DNA of 64,000 bases from Silene conica (GCA_029255685.2 CM055320.2:15457111-15521110), one strand, 5' to 3'. Counted from the first letter of the stretch, positions 31,617 through 44,544 are shown. The notes: a model not told the origin generated them from the letters alone. A program made the numbers and translations.

Positions 31617-33812
31617 ATGGGGTCGAAGTAAAGTAACGGTAGCGGTAGGCTTAGTAATGTAGCTGCAGGTAGTTTAAGCGAAGCAGTGACGACTGACCAG
31701 ACGCCTCATAAAACCCCCTCGCCAGCCAGACGAGCTAGTGACGTCTTTGACCCCCTGGGAAAGCTAGCTGGAGGTTGCAAGAGTTCCTGGGCTGAAGAAA
31801 TGGATCAAACCACAGGACGTGATGAATCCAAGAGTCGCGAGCAAGAAGCTGGCGCGTCAAATGAAGCCGAATCTGACGACTATAGCCGCGTGGCTAAGGA
31901 CGCACTGATGAACTCTATCTCTATCCTGACAGCGCCAGCTTTTGTTAGTGTAAAGCGACACAACAGCATGAGCGCGGAGACACAGGCTCGAGATTTAATT
32001 ATGGGAGCCTTGCGTCGGCCCATCATGAAAGGGGCACTAGGACTAGCATCATTTTGGTGGAGAGCCGCAGACATGGTCGTAGAACGCTTGGACGGGAATA
32101 GTCTGTATCTAGACGGTGAAGAGAGACTGGGGAAAGCGGTGCATTTTGCTGACTCCTTTATCGGCAGAAGTAACGCTGTTGAAGGCCCGTGGGCTGACTG
32201 GCATGGGAACGGATACAGGCTAAATGAAGCGCCCGAAGCTGAACTGGCCAGACTGATGAACAGCAGCATCATACCTCCTCATTACGAGATGTCACCTCAG
32301 GACATAGAGAGATTGGGGGGCAATCTTAAAGCGCCCAAGTGGATTTTCAGAGAGTTAAAACCAGAGTGGTCCTTTAAGAAAAAGGTCAATTATATGAGGA
32401 AGAGAGGAGTAAACATCGACGATACAATGTTTGGAACATTACAATGTTACAGCCTTGGCGAGTTCTTGGATGCTATGGCGGAAGCAAGAACTTTCGAGCT
32501 AGCTGAAACGATCAGACAGACAGCAACGGACGCGTCTGCATTATTGTCCACAAACGTGATAAACGTTGATTTGTTTAAGATAAGTTTTAAGGGGACGGTT
32601 AAGGATAAATATGTCAAAGGCACAGACTTGGTAAGAATAGGTTTCCTCATGAATAAGGATTACAGACTGAAGATTTATGTCAAGATAATAGCTGGCGGAT
32701 TCTTGAAGGGGAAGAATCAGACGGACATGGACTTGGACATACTGTGCGAGCTGAATCTGACTCAGACTAAGATGTGCTCTATTTACTCAGAGTGCGCGGG
32801 ACACTCTTATCTGATCAAAGGCAATATGAGTCAGATATTGCCGTTAGGCGCAGCGGCCTGGGACTGTTTGTTCATGGGTGCAGACCTTGACGCATTCGGA
32901 GCCGAGGCCGATTACTCAGGAACAAACGTGGTCGACTTAGTACCCTTGATGGTCATGGCGACGATCCTACCTCCGTCCAGTAGCGACAGCAGAATCGAGA
33001 AGGTATGGAAAACTTGCGCAGACAGATTAGTCAACGACTTGTGTAGACTGAACAAGTCATTATCGCTAGACAGCGCTAGGAAAAGCTTCCTTGACTTAGT
33101 GACTAGTGGCATTCATCTAGCAGCGTCCCTGGACAACACGCTAGAAGCGTGCAAATTCTTGGTGCAATTCCTGCTGTGGGGGTGCACGACGAGCGATAAT
33201 GAAGAACATCATTTCTTGGAATTTGACGAGAGAGGATGGGAAACGCGCGAAGAGAAAAAGATAATGTCCCATCAAGCGACTCAAATATTTTGGCTGGCAG
33301 CGTCTATGATAGACGTAGAGAAGATGGGCGAGGTGGGGTATAAGTACCTACCAGATATAATGATGTTCAATGCTTTCTACAAAGGAAGACTGTGTATCAG
33401 ATCAGTCTACTCAGGGGTCTGGTTAGCTGGCTTGTTGTCTTCAAGAGTCAGCCCTGGTTCGGAAAGTGACATGCTAATTGACAGGATGAATGCTCTCGGG
33501 TTTGTCTGCGACGAGGCAGCAGAAGAGGAGATCAGGACGACCAGAGACGTGGGCGTCATAGTAGGCTGCGTAGCTAAGGCAGGCTCGCCGTGGTTCATGA
33601 GGATGTGCGCTCTGCGCCCCATGCCCTTAGCAGATGCAGTGTTATCGTTGACAGTGCTTAGAGCAGAGCTGCTGCAGACGATGCCTGAAGAGAGCAACGG
33701 AGACAGGCTTATCATGATGACGCAGCATTTAGCGGCGAAGCTTGCTGAGCAGTTAGACTTATGCTCGGTCGACCCGAACTTGGCTACTGACATTAGCAAG
33801 GGTATGATGTAA
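31617..33812 (+). CDS. Candidate endogenous RNA-virus capsid-like ORF
   Basis: An intronless frame starts at ATG 31617, meets TAA at codon 5 (31629-31631) and is then open to 33812. The next in-frame ATG is 31800, giving 670 codons. Composition is nearer 45-50% G+C than its AT-rich neighbours. The N-terminus is Ser/Lys/Glu-rich and disordered-looking; the rest is Ala/Leu/Met-rich and largely helical. Examples are LGLASFWWRAADMVVERL, ILPLGAAAWDCLFMGADLDA and MSHQATQIFWLAASMID. No enzyme motif, zinc finger, signal peptide or membrane span is visible. Size, single-ORF organisation and amino-acid style suggest a capsid or nucleocapsid of a non-retroviral RNA virus. The toti-/chryso-like or large partiti-like capsids are the first comparisons to make. 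I cannot name the family, and a lineage-specific host gene remains possible. Confidence 0.5.
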
Positions 33813-34696
33813 TGAAGAAAAATAGGGTAATTCCTATTCCACCTTTTTTGGAAATTTGGACTTGGAATAATTGATAGTGGAAAATTTGAAGTTGAATTTT
33901 TTGATATGGCCAACTTGAATATGCATTTGATGGTAAGTAATATTGGTAATAATGGTTGTGTTGTTGTACTCCGTATTATGGAAAAATGTAACAATAAGCG
34001 ACAAATAAAGAAGCAACTGTCAAAGTTTACCATTAACAGCCTTCAGTGTTCAATTAATATGGTGAACAATTTTACTTAATAAAACAATGGAGTTTGGTGT
34101 CCATGCATTACATTTAATTATTTGTGTTTAATAATGGAAGAGAGGCCATTATTCTTTTGCCAAATGGAATTATACTTAGCGTAACAGTTGAGCTCTCCAA
34201 TCCACCTTTAACATACTGTCATTGCTCTTCATGCTGTTAATACTGCATCAGGTAACTTACCTCTATGTCTCTCAGACTCTGTATTCTTCAGTTTTACGCT
34301 CTCGCAAGTCGCATCCACCCCATCCTGACCCATCTACGATACGTGGATACCATTTTCATTCTTTAATGGCTTTTCACCAATGTTAAGAACTAAGAAGCCT
34401 TGAGGGGTTAAGGGGCTTACTTTATTTCTTCTACCAAAAACCCAAGTAATTTTCCTTCTTCTTTAGCTCTATTTATTGATTTCGGCAATAAGAAAGTTAT
34501 TGCTGACCTTCCAGAATCAAACAGTAGCAAGGTTGTGTAATGAAATTTTGTCTGATATCTTCATCTATGTTCAAAACTTCATGTCTCTTTTTCTACATTT
34601 CATGGATATTTATTATACAATCAAAATGACATTGCTTAAGCAATACTATGATTACTAACAATCTCATGGGACTTATTGCAGGATATTTGTGGTTCA
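33813..34696. other. Non-coding stretch before the polygalacturonase gene
   Basis: From 33813 to about 34080 the sequence could be the untranslated tail of the capsid-like insertion, but there is no poly(A) tract marking an end. The remainder should contain the promoter and leader of the polygalacturonase gene. TTATTGCAG at 34672-34680 may be the 3' end of a leader intron. TTGTACTCCGTATTATGG near 33965 is MITE-like debris. Confidence 0.45.
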
Positions 34697-37482
34697 ATGC
34701 TAATCCTATGGATACTTTTTATGAACATAGCTGGTTTATACGCCTGTCCGTATCCTGATCATTTCAACGTCACAGATTATGGAGCTGTCAGCAGCATTAC
34801 GTACGACAGTTCTCAAGTGGGTAAATCATTCTCTGACAAGTTTTAAGGTGTCGAGCTAGGTCTCATACAATTCACCGCCATACTTCAATCCCTTCCTTAA
34901 AAGAGTTCACTGGCACCCTTAGGAGTTAGGATGTCATATGGTTTCAGAGCAAGTGGCAAATCTGATGGGGGTAACCTACAAAAGGGCATCTGAGCACATT
35001 TTCTGGCATTGTGCAACTCTAACATAATTTCTTTGGTTCTGCTTTAGGCTTTCTTAAACACCTGGAATTCAATATGCAATTCAGAAGTAGATAATCCAAC
35101 ATTGCTTGTTCCAGAATGGAAAACATTCTTACTGAATCCCATAGTTTTCTCTGGACCTTGCAAGCCCAAGCGCATCAACGTTGAGGTTCTGTAATTTCTG
35201 TTTCCTGTCTATTCATTTATGTACTATGTTACTCCGTCTCTCATATTAACAAGCATACGGACATGAATATGAAATTAGGGAACAAGTTGGAGGCTTGGAG
35301 ACTTCTAACAGAGTCTGAGTAAAATATTGGTGTTCTTAATGCCAGAATGTGGAGCTTATTATGTGTAATGTGTTCCTATATTGTGAAACTAGATCCATGG
35401 CGAACTTCTAGCACCGCCTTTACCTTCTGCTTGGGCAAAACACGATCCGAGCCAGTGGCTTGCCTTCAAAGAGATTAGTGGACTCAGAGTTTATGGCAAT
35501 GGAAGAATTAATGGACAAGGCTTTGGTTGGTGGAACCAATCATGTAGATACCATCCCGGCATGGTAACTCATACCGTCGTACACAAAAAACCATGATTGG
35601 TTCGATTGTTTTCAATTCTGTATCTTGTGAACTAATGAGTTCTTCCCAACTCTTGTTTTTTGCAGGCAGGATGCACCAAACTGGCACCAACTGTGAGTAT
35701 TTGCCTCAGAAATCAGGAAAGTGGCAAAAGAGAATTTTGGCCAAAAAATCGTTTTTTCTCATAAATGTTTTGAACAGGCATTGAAGTTCCTTAAATGTAA
35801 GGAGACTAGTCTCACCGGGATACACTTCATCAACAGTCCACAAACACACGTTGCACTGTTAGGATGCAATAAGTTTCGTATTGACTCTCTCTCAGTCGAG
35901 GCACCTGGAAACAGCCCGAACACCGATGGCATTCACCTTCAGCATGCTCATAATGTGATCATTACAAACAGCGTGATTGGAACAGGTACCATGACTGCTT
36001 TTCTAAGAGAATCCCTACAGTTTTATTCATCAAACTGTTCAGAATTCCTGGCAAAAGGAAAATATTCCTAAATGTTCCTTTTAGGAGTATTGTTACATCT
36101 TATGCATCAAACTCCTGGCACGCGAAAGCCAGGAAAAGAAAAATCAGTGATAGCATTCAAAAGAATTTTTGATTTCTGAAGTTTTAAAGACCCACAAACT
36201 GAATCAATAGAGTTTCTGACATTGACAGGTGATGATTGCATTTCAATTGGAGATTATACATCCGACATTGATATCGTGAACATTACTTGTGGACCTGGGC
36301 ATGGCGTGAGGTGATCATCTTAATTAGATACCGATCTTAACATTATTGGGCGTGATCATACATTTTAGCAATATAAATTAGTAATTGATCCATCCTGACT
36401 CTTTAACGGTTTTAAGTCCGAACCCTGGGTCAGGGACTCAGGGGTCCAAATTTTTTTCTCCAAGGTCCGCCACTGATGTCAAGGGATACATCCTAGGAAC
36501 TGACATCACAAATATATGTTAGAAATAATTAGATTTGTTCTTGTAACAGCATTGGTAGTCTAGGTAAAGGAGGAAGCTATGTGCAAGTGCAGAACATACA
36601 TGTAAAGGATGTATATTTTAAGGGCACTACAAATGGAGCTCGGATTAAAACATGGCAGGTAAAAAAAGGAAAGAAAAACTCTGATTTTCACCATACAAGC
36701 GCACAGTAATTTTTCTTAAGATAAGGAATTGTTTGCTATCTTGTAGGAAGGAAGAGGCTTTGTTCGACGAGTCATATATGAAAACCTCTTCTTCAATTCA
36801 GTGAGAAACCCACTAGTTATTGACCAGAATTATGGCGCAAAATATGGCACAGTTAAGGTAAACAGAAACCGTCTTTCTTTAGGGTCATTTGGAAACGATA
36901 TTTCTATGTTACGGAGTATTTCTTACCATTTAGTTTGCGGGAGCCCTTGAGGAGTTGGGATAATGTTGTGAATGGCTTTTCAAGATAAAAATGTTATTCT
37001 GAGTTTCTGACTTTTCATATTACCTCGTGTATCTGTGTATCCAACTGTTGGTAGTCTTGGTACCACCCTTTGTGGATTTACTAGCCAACAATATTTACTT
37101 GACTGAATGACATAAAGATTTTCACAAACAGTTGAGTCCGACATGTTAGATACTTGCAACCAATCCGAGTCTAAGTAACCTAGCACATTTGTAATACCCT
37201 CTTGACAAGAAGTTCATAGTTACTTTATTATTTATGTAGGCAAAACACGGGGTTCAAGTATCAGATGTGACCTACAGAAATTTCTACGGAACTTCAGCTA
37301 GCAATGTGGCACTTAATCTGAACTGCAGTGAGTCGGTGGCATGCACCAACCTGAGATTGGACTCGATCACGCTCTGGCCAGACTATCGACTCAAGGAAGT
37401 GACTTCTTATTGCTCCAATGCATACGGCCTAAGTATGGGAGCAATACAGCCTCCCTCATGTCTTAACCATACCAGCTTCTGA
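34697..37482 (+). CDS. Polygalacturonase (glycoside hydrolase 28), 9 exons
   Basis: Exons 34697-34816, 35048-35185, 35393-35563, 35666-35692, 35778-35985, 36229-36310, 36550-36658, 36747-36857 and 37240-37482 all have GT..AG borders. They add up to 1209 nt, or 402 residues. A hydrophobic start ([16 protein letters not shown]) is a short signal peptide. FNVTDYGAV opens the mature domain. All four GH28 signatures are present: SPNTDGIH (Asp 202), GDDC (Asp 223/224), GHGVSIGSLG (His 246) and RIKTW (Arg 280, Lys 282). A Cys-rich C-terminus is usual. The enzyme hydrolyses alpha-1,4-galacturonan in cell-wall pectin, secreted to the apoplast. All catalytic residues are intact, so it is probably functional. 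The start is the only in-frame ATG giving a signal peptide. It is convergent with the GT14 gene downstream. Confidence 0.93.
36980..37186 (-). pseudogene. Possible copia RNase H relic in intron 8
   Basis: The reverse frame reads LGYLDSDW followed at the expected spacing by an [11 protein letters not shown] stretch and CWLV. This loosely resembles the copia RNase H block LGYSDSDWAG...KSTSGYVF...ISW. The similarity is weak and only about 65 codons long. If real, it is a fossil inside intron 8 of the polygalacturonase gene. Confidence 0.35.
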
Positions 37483-37839
37483 TAGATATTGTTTTTCTTA
37501 ATCAATAAAATAGTATCTAACCTTTTGGCTACTATCTTCTTGTTTGGAGTACACGCTTTCAATGCAAGAACTTTTAGCATTCTGCATTCCGTGAGTACGT
37601 GACAACAAGCGACATGGCTGGCTATATAGAGAGTGGCGAAGCGAGGAGGTTAGTACGGATTGCTAACCCCAAGCCATGATAACTGATACATATGAATATT
37701 TTTATTTAAATATTTGATTTTTTCTAAGTTTCTCTATTACATAACAAAGTATATCCCTCAAAATAGACTTCTTATTTCCCGTAAGCCCTCACCTAAATTC
37801 ATCCAGACCAAGAAAACTCGAGCCAAAAAATACCACAAA
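37483..37839. other. Convergent intergenic space
   Basis: This holds the 3' untranslated ends of two tail-to-tail genes. AATCAATAAAATAG at about 37500 is a candidate poly(A) signal for the polygalacturonase. Nothing else is seen. Confidence 0.55.
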
Positions 37840-40609
37840 TCATAGTGGAATCGACGTACATTGCCTAGGATGAAAATTTTCTGCTGATAATAATTTTGTT
37901 ACAAGGCGCCTGAGCCTATCAGCACCAGGGCCAGGAAGTAATTCCGTAGTATTTACAGAGTTTGCAAAATCTGACCTGACTGAACTGCTCGAAATCTGAC
38001 TAGAAGTACGATCTGTATTGTTTTTGCCTTTTGTAACCAACCATTTTCCAGACACAAAACCATGGGTCTCTCGACCCAGAAGCTCAGAATCGATTTGATC
38101 AAGAACCGATTCTTTCCTTCCAAATTTCCTGGCGAAGGGCGCATTGCTATCGACCATTTGTTGGAAGTCATCACGTGTTAGAAAATGAGGGTGTTGTTTA
38201 GGGGGTGTATCCCATGATATAAAGTGGAGATCATGGTTAACGGTTGTGTTCTTGAACTCCTCAACATTGCAAATGACAGTGTGAAAGTACCCTTCAGGCG
38301 AGGATAGGAAGTTTGCATAGTACATCAGGACTGTCCTTGGAAGGTTATCCCAACCCCATAGACAGTACTCCACGAAAGGCCGAGAAAGCATCATCCAAGC
38401 GGATCCTGATAGAATTCAATTGGTATTAATTTTCGATTCAGGATTGACATTATAAGATTGAACTAAAGAGTGTTACTGATACCTGTGTATAATTTGAATG
38501 CAGTAGGTATGCCTCTTTGTTCAGGCACCCAAAATACATCAGACTTTTCGGAAGTGTACAAGCCAGGGTCAATTATAACTGGTCTTGCTCTCTGAAACCT
38601 GTCGGATTTAGTAATAAACAGACATCTCATTTAGTGATGATAATACTGAATATGTTCCACCATACAACGGTCTTACATAGAAAAAACGGTTAAAGATTAA
38701 TATATGGTGGTTCGAAGACATACGAAAGAGAGATGAGCCACATACTCTTTCCAACCAATGTCATTTGTATGCTCAATAAAGTTTAGTTCTCTTGGTAAGG
38801 TTGATAATACATGCAGCAAATCTGTTGAACGGAATTATGCAAAAACATATTAACTGTCATAAACTGAAGCAAATGTACATGATCAATTATCAGAAACAAG
38901 CATTACATTAATTATTATTTTGTCAAAAGATTAAGTTAGTTAATCAATACAAGCATGCCCATATTTTGATACCCTGGTCCCTGCACTATTTGTATTAATA
39001 TTTAATATAATAATAAAAGGTGAAAGTTTAAAGTTTACTACTTTACAGAGAAACTGATGAAAGATCATCAAACACTCTGAGCATCATCAGCTAAAGTGAT
39101 CACCAAAAAAGTACATTCTTGACTAAACTCAAATAATTTAGATACCAAAAGCATAACCTTAGACCACCCCCGAGCAAGGTCACGAGGGTGGTCGCGACCT
39201 TGTTTGGTCATGATTAGTGAGTTAATTTAGATCATTAATTTGTGACCACTTTGCTAATTGGTAACCATATGCTCAACCAAGGTCAATTTGTGACCTTTGT
39301 TGATCATGTTTGACCACATTTGTGACCACCTAAGTGTACAAGTTTTATTGGTTGATAAATAAAAAAAGAATAAATGTGTATAGAAGGTAGGGTGATTAAG
39401 GTGGAAAATGATTGGGTTAATGACCTAGGTCGTGACCTTTTGATTGGGAGGGTGAAAGTAGGTCAACATAAATAAATTGGGATTAAGGGTAAAACCGGGT
39501 CGCGACCTAATTATCGCGACCACTGCTTGGGGATGGTCTTAACTCGAAATGATTTGAGATCAGCTATCATGAATACGTGTAAAATTATAAGAACATGACC
39601 AAATTAAATAGTAAATCTTGCTTGCGACGGGTCATAATTTGTGACGGATATTTTGTGAGATAAAATGGATAGAAAATGAGTTAGTGGAGAAAGGGGACCA
39701 CATGAATAGTGTTGGAGAAAGAGAAAAAGTGGGTATTTTATGAGAGAAAACGGTATCCGTCACAAGCTTGCGACGGATAGTGCGGTTGCAAATAAGAATT
39801 TGTGCAAATTAAACCAACAAAAATACTACTATAACAACACTATCCCAGTTACATGAAAATTTTCAAGTTTTTAGCAGAAGTTTTCGAGTTTTTCCTAGTT
39901 TACTCTTAATATACTTCACTACCCCTACTAGAATTTCGGCATCTCTAGCCCAAATCCTAGTTCCGCCACTGCAGTGCACTGCACTAAGCAAATAAGCATA
40001 ATTGACAAAAGTAGATACATACATACCATCCTGAGTGACAAGAGGATAATCAGAAGCACTCAAATTAACAAACCAATCCCAAATTCCACCATCTTTGATC
40101 AAAATAGCCATAGCATGAAGAGTATTAGTAACCATAGTAGGACCTCTGTAAGTAACCAAATTACTCTTAGCCATAACTCTAACATTACCAACTTCATTAA
40201 AAACACTTTCTTTCTCAACAAAATCAACCAACTCTAATCTTTCATGTAATGTTGCTTCTAAATCCAAATGAATTACATATTGGTTTAATGGATGATATAA
40301 TGCCATTAATGTCCTTTTTAAGCTTTCTCCATCACCTCTTGATCCTGATATTAAATAGGCTATTTTGGGTATGTTGTTTTTTGATGATGTTGGTGTTATT
40401 TTTAGTTTTGATTCTACAAAATTTGTGTTTTTTGTGTTTTTGTTTAAGGGTTTTTTTGGGATTTTGAAAAATGGGTTTTTGTTGTTGTAGGATAATATGA
40501 TCACTAGTGTAGAGATTACTAAAAGTGATGTTGTTATTGCTATTACAAATAACCATTTCTTCCTTTTTTGGATTTGGGATGTTTTGTTGTTGTTGGTCCA
40601 AACATCCAT
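37840..40609 (-). CDS. GT14 core-2/I-branching-type glycosyltransferase, 4 exons
   Basis: Exons 40027-40609, 38746-38821, 38483-38598 and 37840-38405 (minus) have GT..AG borders. They add up to 1341 nt, or 446 residues, a typical length. A basic head (QKRKK) precedes a transmembrane anchor at about 19-40, so this is a type II Golgi protein. Domain motifs are KIAYLISGSRGD, YHPLNQYVIHLDLEA, VTYRGPTMVTNTLHA, DWFVNLSASDYPLVTQDD (residues about 178-195), LNFIEHT, PVIIDPGLY, FWVPEQR, FKLYTGSAWM and the SPEGYFHTVICN motif. Plant members of this family include glucuronosyltransferases acting on arabinogalactan proteins; the exact activity here is inferred. Intron 1 (1205 bp) holds two MITEs. No damage is seen. 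Confidence 0.93.
39162..39538. mobile_element. PIF/Harbinger (Tourist)-type MITE in GT14 intron 1
   Basis: The left end GACCACCCCCGAGCA and the right end TGCTTGGGGATGGTC are inverted repeats with one mismatch. TTA flanks both sides (39159-39161, 39539-39541). The 377-bp interior repeats GGTCGCGACC and TTTGTGACC words. The TTA duplication marks the superfamily. Confidence 0.85.
39607..39800 (-). mobile_element. MITE, CGCAAGCAAGA family, copy 2, in GT14 intron 1
   Basis: Its reverse complement matches 6955-7135 closely: ACTATCCGTCGCAAGCTTGTG at one end, GACCCGTCGCAAGCAAGATT at the other, and TTCATGTGGTCCCCTTTCTC in the middle. It lies about 65 bp from the Tourist-type MITE in the same intron. 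Confidence 0.78.
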
Positions 40610-43600
40610 ATTATCGAATATTATTCGCTACTAGAAAAACAGCAATTTGCGACTCTCTATCGATAATTTTGTCGAATTTCAAGGATGATCATCCATTATT
40701 TGATTTTTGGGGATTTTGGTGAGGAAGTGAAGAGTTGTTGGGTAGTTTTTGTTGATTCAGGTGTTATGTATGACCATCAAAATAGGAGTAGATGAATGAA
40801 GTAGTTATTTGTGTGTTTAATATAGGAGGTTGACAGGTGGGTGAGAAGTGGCTGGTGGGACTAAATGTTATTGGAAAGTTAGCCAATCAAACTTAGACAC
40901 AAAACATATGATGGAATCACAGAATGTATGTACTCCCCCTACTCCCTACTCCCTATGAAAGGAGGAGCTTCCTGTTGCTATATATGCTAATAATGGTGAG
41001 ACATTTTCCACCTGTTTCCATTCGGGGTGATTAAAAGCAGACTCGAGTTGAACGTTGATTGACACTAATATAATATTACGGTCTATGTATAAACGGGGTA
41101 GCTGGTTTTGGATTGCATTATAGGAGCATTGTGTTATGATTCATATCTATTTTGTGTATTATTGTACTTATCGACAGCTGGAGCAATCCCGATTCCTCAA
41201 TCGTCATTAGTTACTGTGTGTGTAGAATAAGTTGGTAAAATGCAGAGTAAGTGGTTGTGAGTTAGTGACAGATGAGAAGAAGTGAATAGCAGTGTGAGCA
41301 CCAAACTGTATAAAGCAGTGGAGCATAGTGAAGTAAATAGAATAGAATAGAAAAGAAGTAGACTTTAGAGTGTGTTTAGTTAGACTTTTGATGGGAAATG
41401 GTTAAAGTCATTTTGATATAATTGCACCACCACACCAATGTGGTAGGCCTCCTATTTTAGATTCTTTGGTGAAACATGGTATGAAATACCAACTGTAGAA
41501 TGTTGTATTTTGTTTTCACATTTAGACTAGAGATTGTATTCATTTGTTTTCACTACATTTTTACGGGACTTCAACTCATGGACAATTATTCTCACGTATT
41601 CATGAACAAAATTTCGTAATCATTTTATGGTCAAATGTAAATGCAATAAAGTCGACTTTAACCTAGTCTATTTATGTTATTGTTAATCAAATATACATGT
41701 TAGTTTGACAATTACTTTAGAAAGTTGTTTACTTTAATTCCAATTATATTACTTCCCAAAACGCAAAAAAGTGGGATGCCGACCTTTGGCAGAAAAGTGC
41801 TTCAGTTTAGAGCACACATAACTGCAAATCACTGTCATGGACTCCCTATTGGTTAGTACAAAGAGATAGTTAATTCAAGAGCAATGGCAAAGCCAAAATT
41901 CAATCTTAGGAGTGCGAAAAATTTAGGAGATGCAATTTTAAAGATATAAGGCACACTTGCAAAAATTTCGAATAAAAAAACAAAGAATTATTTCATTCAC
42001 CGGGGAGGAGGCGGGGGGAGAGACGACGTCTGATAGCCCTCACTAACTCCACCACTGTCCAAGAGGATCATAACTCATAATTCATAATTCATAACTCAGA
42101 TAATCAATCCCGATCTCCCCTCTCAACTCATACAAAGACCTTTTTGTTTTCAGGTTGGGTGGTTTATGAGCCAAGTTGTTAATCTCATCCCCAACTTTCA
42201 AATTTTTCTTCCAAATTGCAAACTTGGAATGAAGATGTTATCGGTAAGATTGGGTACGTGGATGAGCAATAAATGAAGGATTGTCTAATTAATGGGCTGA
42301 ATAGCTTAAACTGTGGTATCAAATTATTTGTTCATGTTTTTAGAGGCCAGTATGATATGTGCCACAAAATAAGAGCTAGCTTGGGCTCACCCCTAAAGCT
42401 TGGCAAGCTTAACTAAAATCATCGTTAACTATTCATACAATTTGTGCTATTGATATAAATATTGATATGTTTCAACTTTCCTCGTGATCACTTTTCAAGA
42501 GCGCGTTAATTTTTTTATTTGACTTTATTTTAGCTTATACTAATTCGCTTAATTTCAACTTATATTTTTACAAATTAACTTTTACTTATTTTCATCCAGT
42601 TCAACTCGACTTCATTCATTTTAGTTCAATTCCACTCCTATTAGCCGAGAAGAGCATAGCCCAAAATCATCGACTATCATCATGTGCATACATTATTTAG
42701 TGAATCTGGTAGGGAAAAAACACATATGCGGTAATGACATAGTGGAGTGAGGGGGAGCTAACACAAACGGACATCCTCAAGAAAATTTCGAAGTTGTTAA
42801 TGTTGGTTTCATAAACCTACATTAGTCACTACTAATGAAAAAAATTAAACTCTTTAAGTAATAGGATCTAGTACCTGCAAAACTTGAATAAGATAAAAGT
42901 TCCTTATATAGAGAAATTGGAAATTAGGGCACAAAATTAATCACCTATTAATTTTGTTCTTGAGCTTAAATTACAAGGATGATCCTCGTAGGTTCCAAAA
43001 TAGCAACCCTCCAAACTGATGCACCTAAGACTCTCCCAAAACTTAAACAATAATTTTAGTCTAGAAATTATAGTTTAAAAAACTTAATTTATTATTTACT
43101 ACTCTGGTAAATTTTTGAAGTAATATAAGAAATTTAGAAAACTAACATAAACAATTTATGAGAGATATGTGAAAAATGGACATTAGAATAAAATTTGAGG
43201 AAAAAATGTCCTCAAATAGTAAGGTGGTGGCCGGTTGGAATGAGAGAGAAGGGAGCATGATAATGACCTCTCATATATGTTTTTTTTTATCTTTTCAATG
43301 TAATATGCATTTTTCATTTTCCATGTGATTTGATTGATCATATAAAATAAAATCATTATCTCCTGTTATTCTCTTAAAATGACCGGGCCCCATAATATAT
43401 AAAATGGACTTCCATTTTATCTTTTGTCATTTGTCAATTGTAAGTGTGATATGTGACATGCAACATGTTTTTTTTGATAAAATGTAAGTAATATTATCAA
43501 AGAAAACATAGTCCATAAGAGGAGCGGATCACAAACGATCAGCAGCCCAAAGCAAGACAAGAGCCCAACGACCCAAATCAAAAGAACAGATCATTAACTA

Positions 43601-44299
43601 CATAACAACTCTACTTAATTTTATACCCAACCGACAAACAATCTGAAACAACAAGGATCCGGAATCATCTTCATTCTCATGCCATGGTCTGCATCTCCAT
43701 CACGCCATAACCTTCTTCAATTCAAGCTCAATCCATTTTCCTCCTTCTCCAGTAAACTTCATCGGTAAATATGGATTTTAGCAACAACTAAGTCACTTTC
43801 TAGCCATAGACATCCAAGCTCAACTCATCAAGATCAAACAAGATTATCTCATCTCCTCAATAAAGGTCAGACATCAACGAAGCTCGACATCATACCAAAG
43901 TAAGTAGCCTTATTTTTCTGAAGTATCGAAGCTCTATTTTAATCCACAAACTGCAATCCTCTATATTACACTCTTCAACCTCAGCCATCACCACTATCGG
44001 TGATCTAAAGGTCTTCGCCTAAAGTTGTATCATATCTGGTTGAATCCTTCCACAGAAGCCACTTATGCCAAAAAAACCCCTTCATCATTACCATTCACTG
44101 CCTCTATTCTAGTTTGCACCACTTTAATGACGTTGGCAGCTGATCTGAAGTTAGTTCAAACACCCCAAATGCAGCCCCAAATCTGGAAGCAGCAATATCA
44201 TCCTAGCTCATCACCCTTAACAAAGCTATAAGCACATTTTCGTCCCCTTCCAGAGAGCCTCAACCAAGAATCAATCGTAAGCTTAATTAATTGATGTTC
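40610..44299. other. Long non-coding stretch
   Basis: The first few hundred bases upstream of the GT14 start should hold its promoter. Beyond that no gene was found on either strand. Sequence near 42540-42640 (repeated TTCAACT/AGTTCAATTC words) resembles the block at 7800-8000. Short open frames around 44025-44400 have no recognisable product. The stretch ends at the CCTTT target duplication of the TRIM. Confidence 0.5.
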
Positions 44300-44479
44300 C
44301 CTTTTGTTAAATTCAACAACGGGTCTGGGCCACACCTGAATGAAGGAGAAATATTTCACATTATAAACCCAAGAGAGTTCCACTCTAAAACCAATTGGCA
44401 ATAAAGGGAGTAAGCCCTTGCCTTATAAAGTGATAATTCTTCTCCTTCTCTATCAATGTGGGATAATCCTCTCATTTGG

Positions 44480-44509
44480 TGAAGAGTCTACTGACCTAGA
44501 TATACTCAA

Positions 44510-44544
<35 letters not shown>

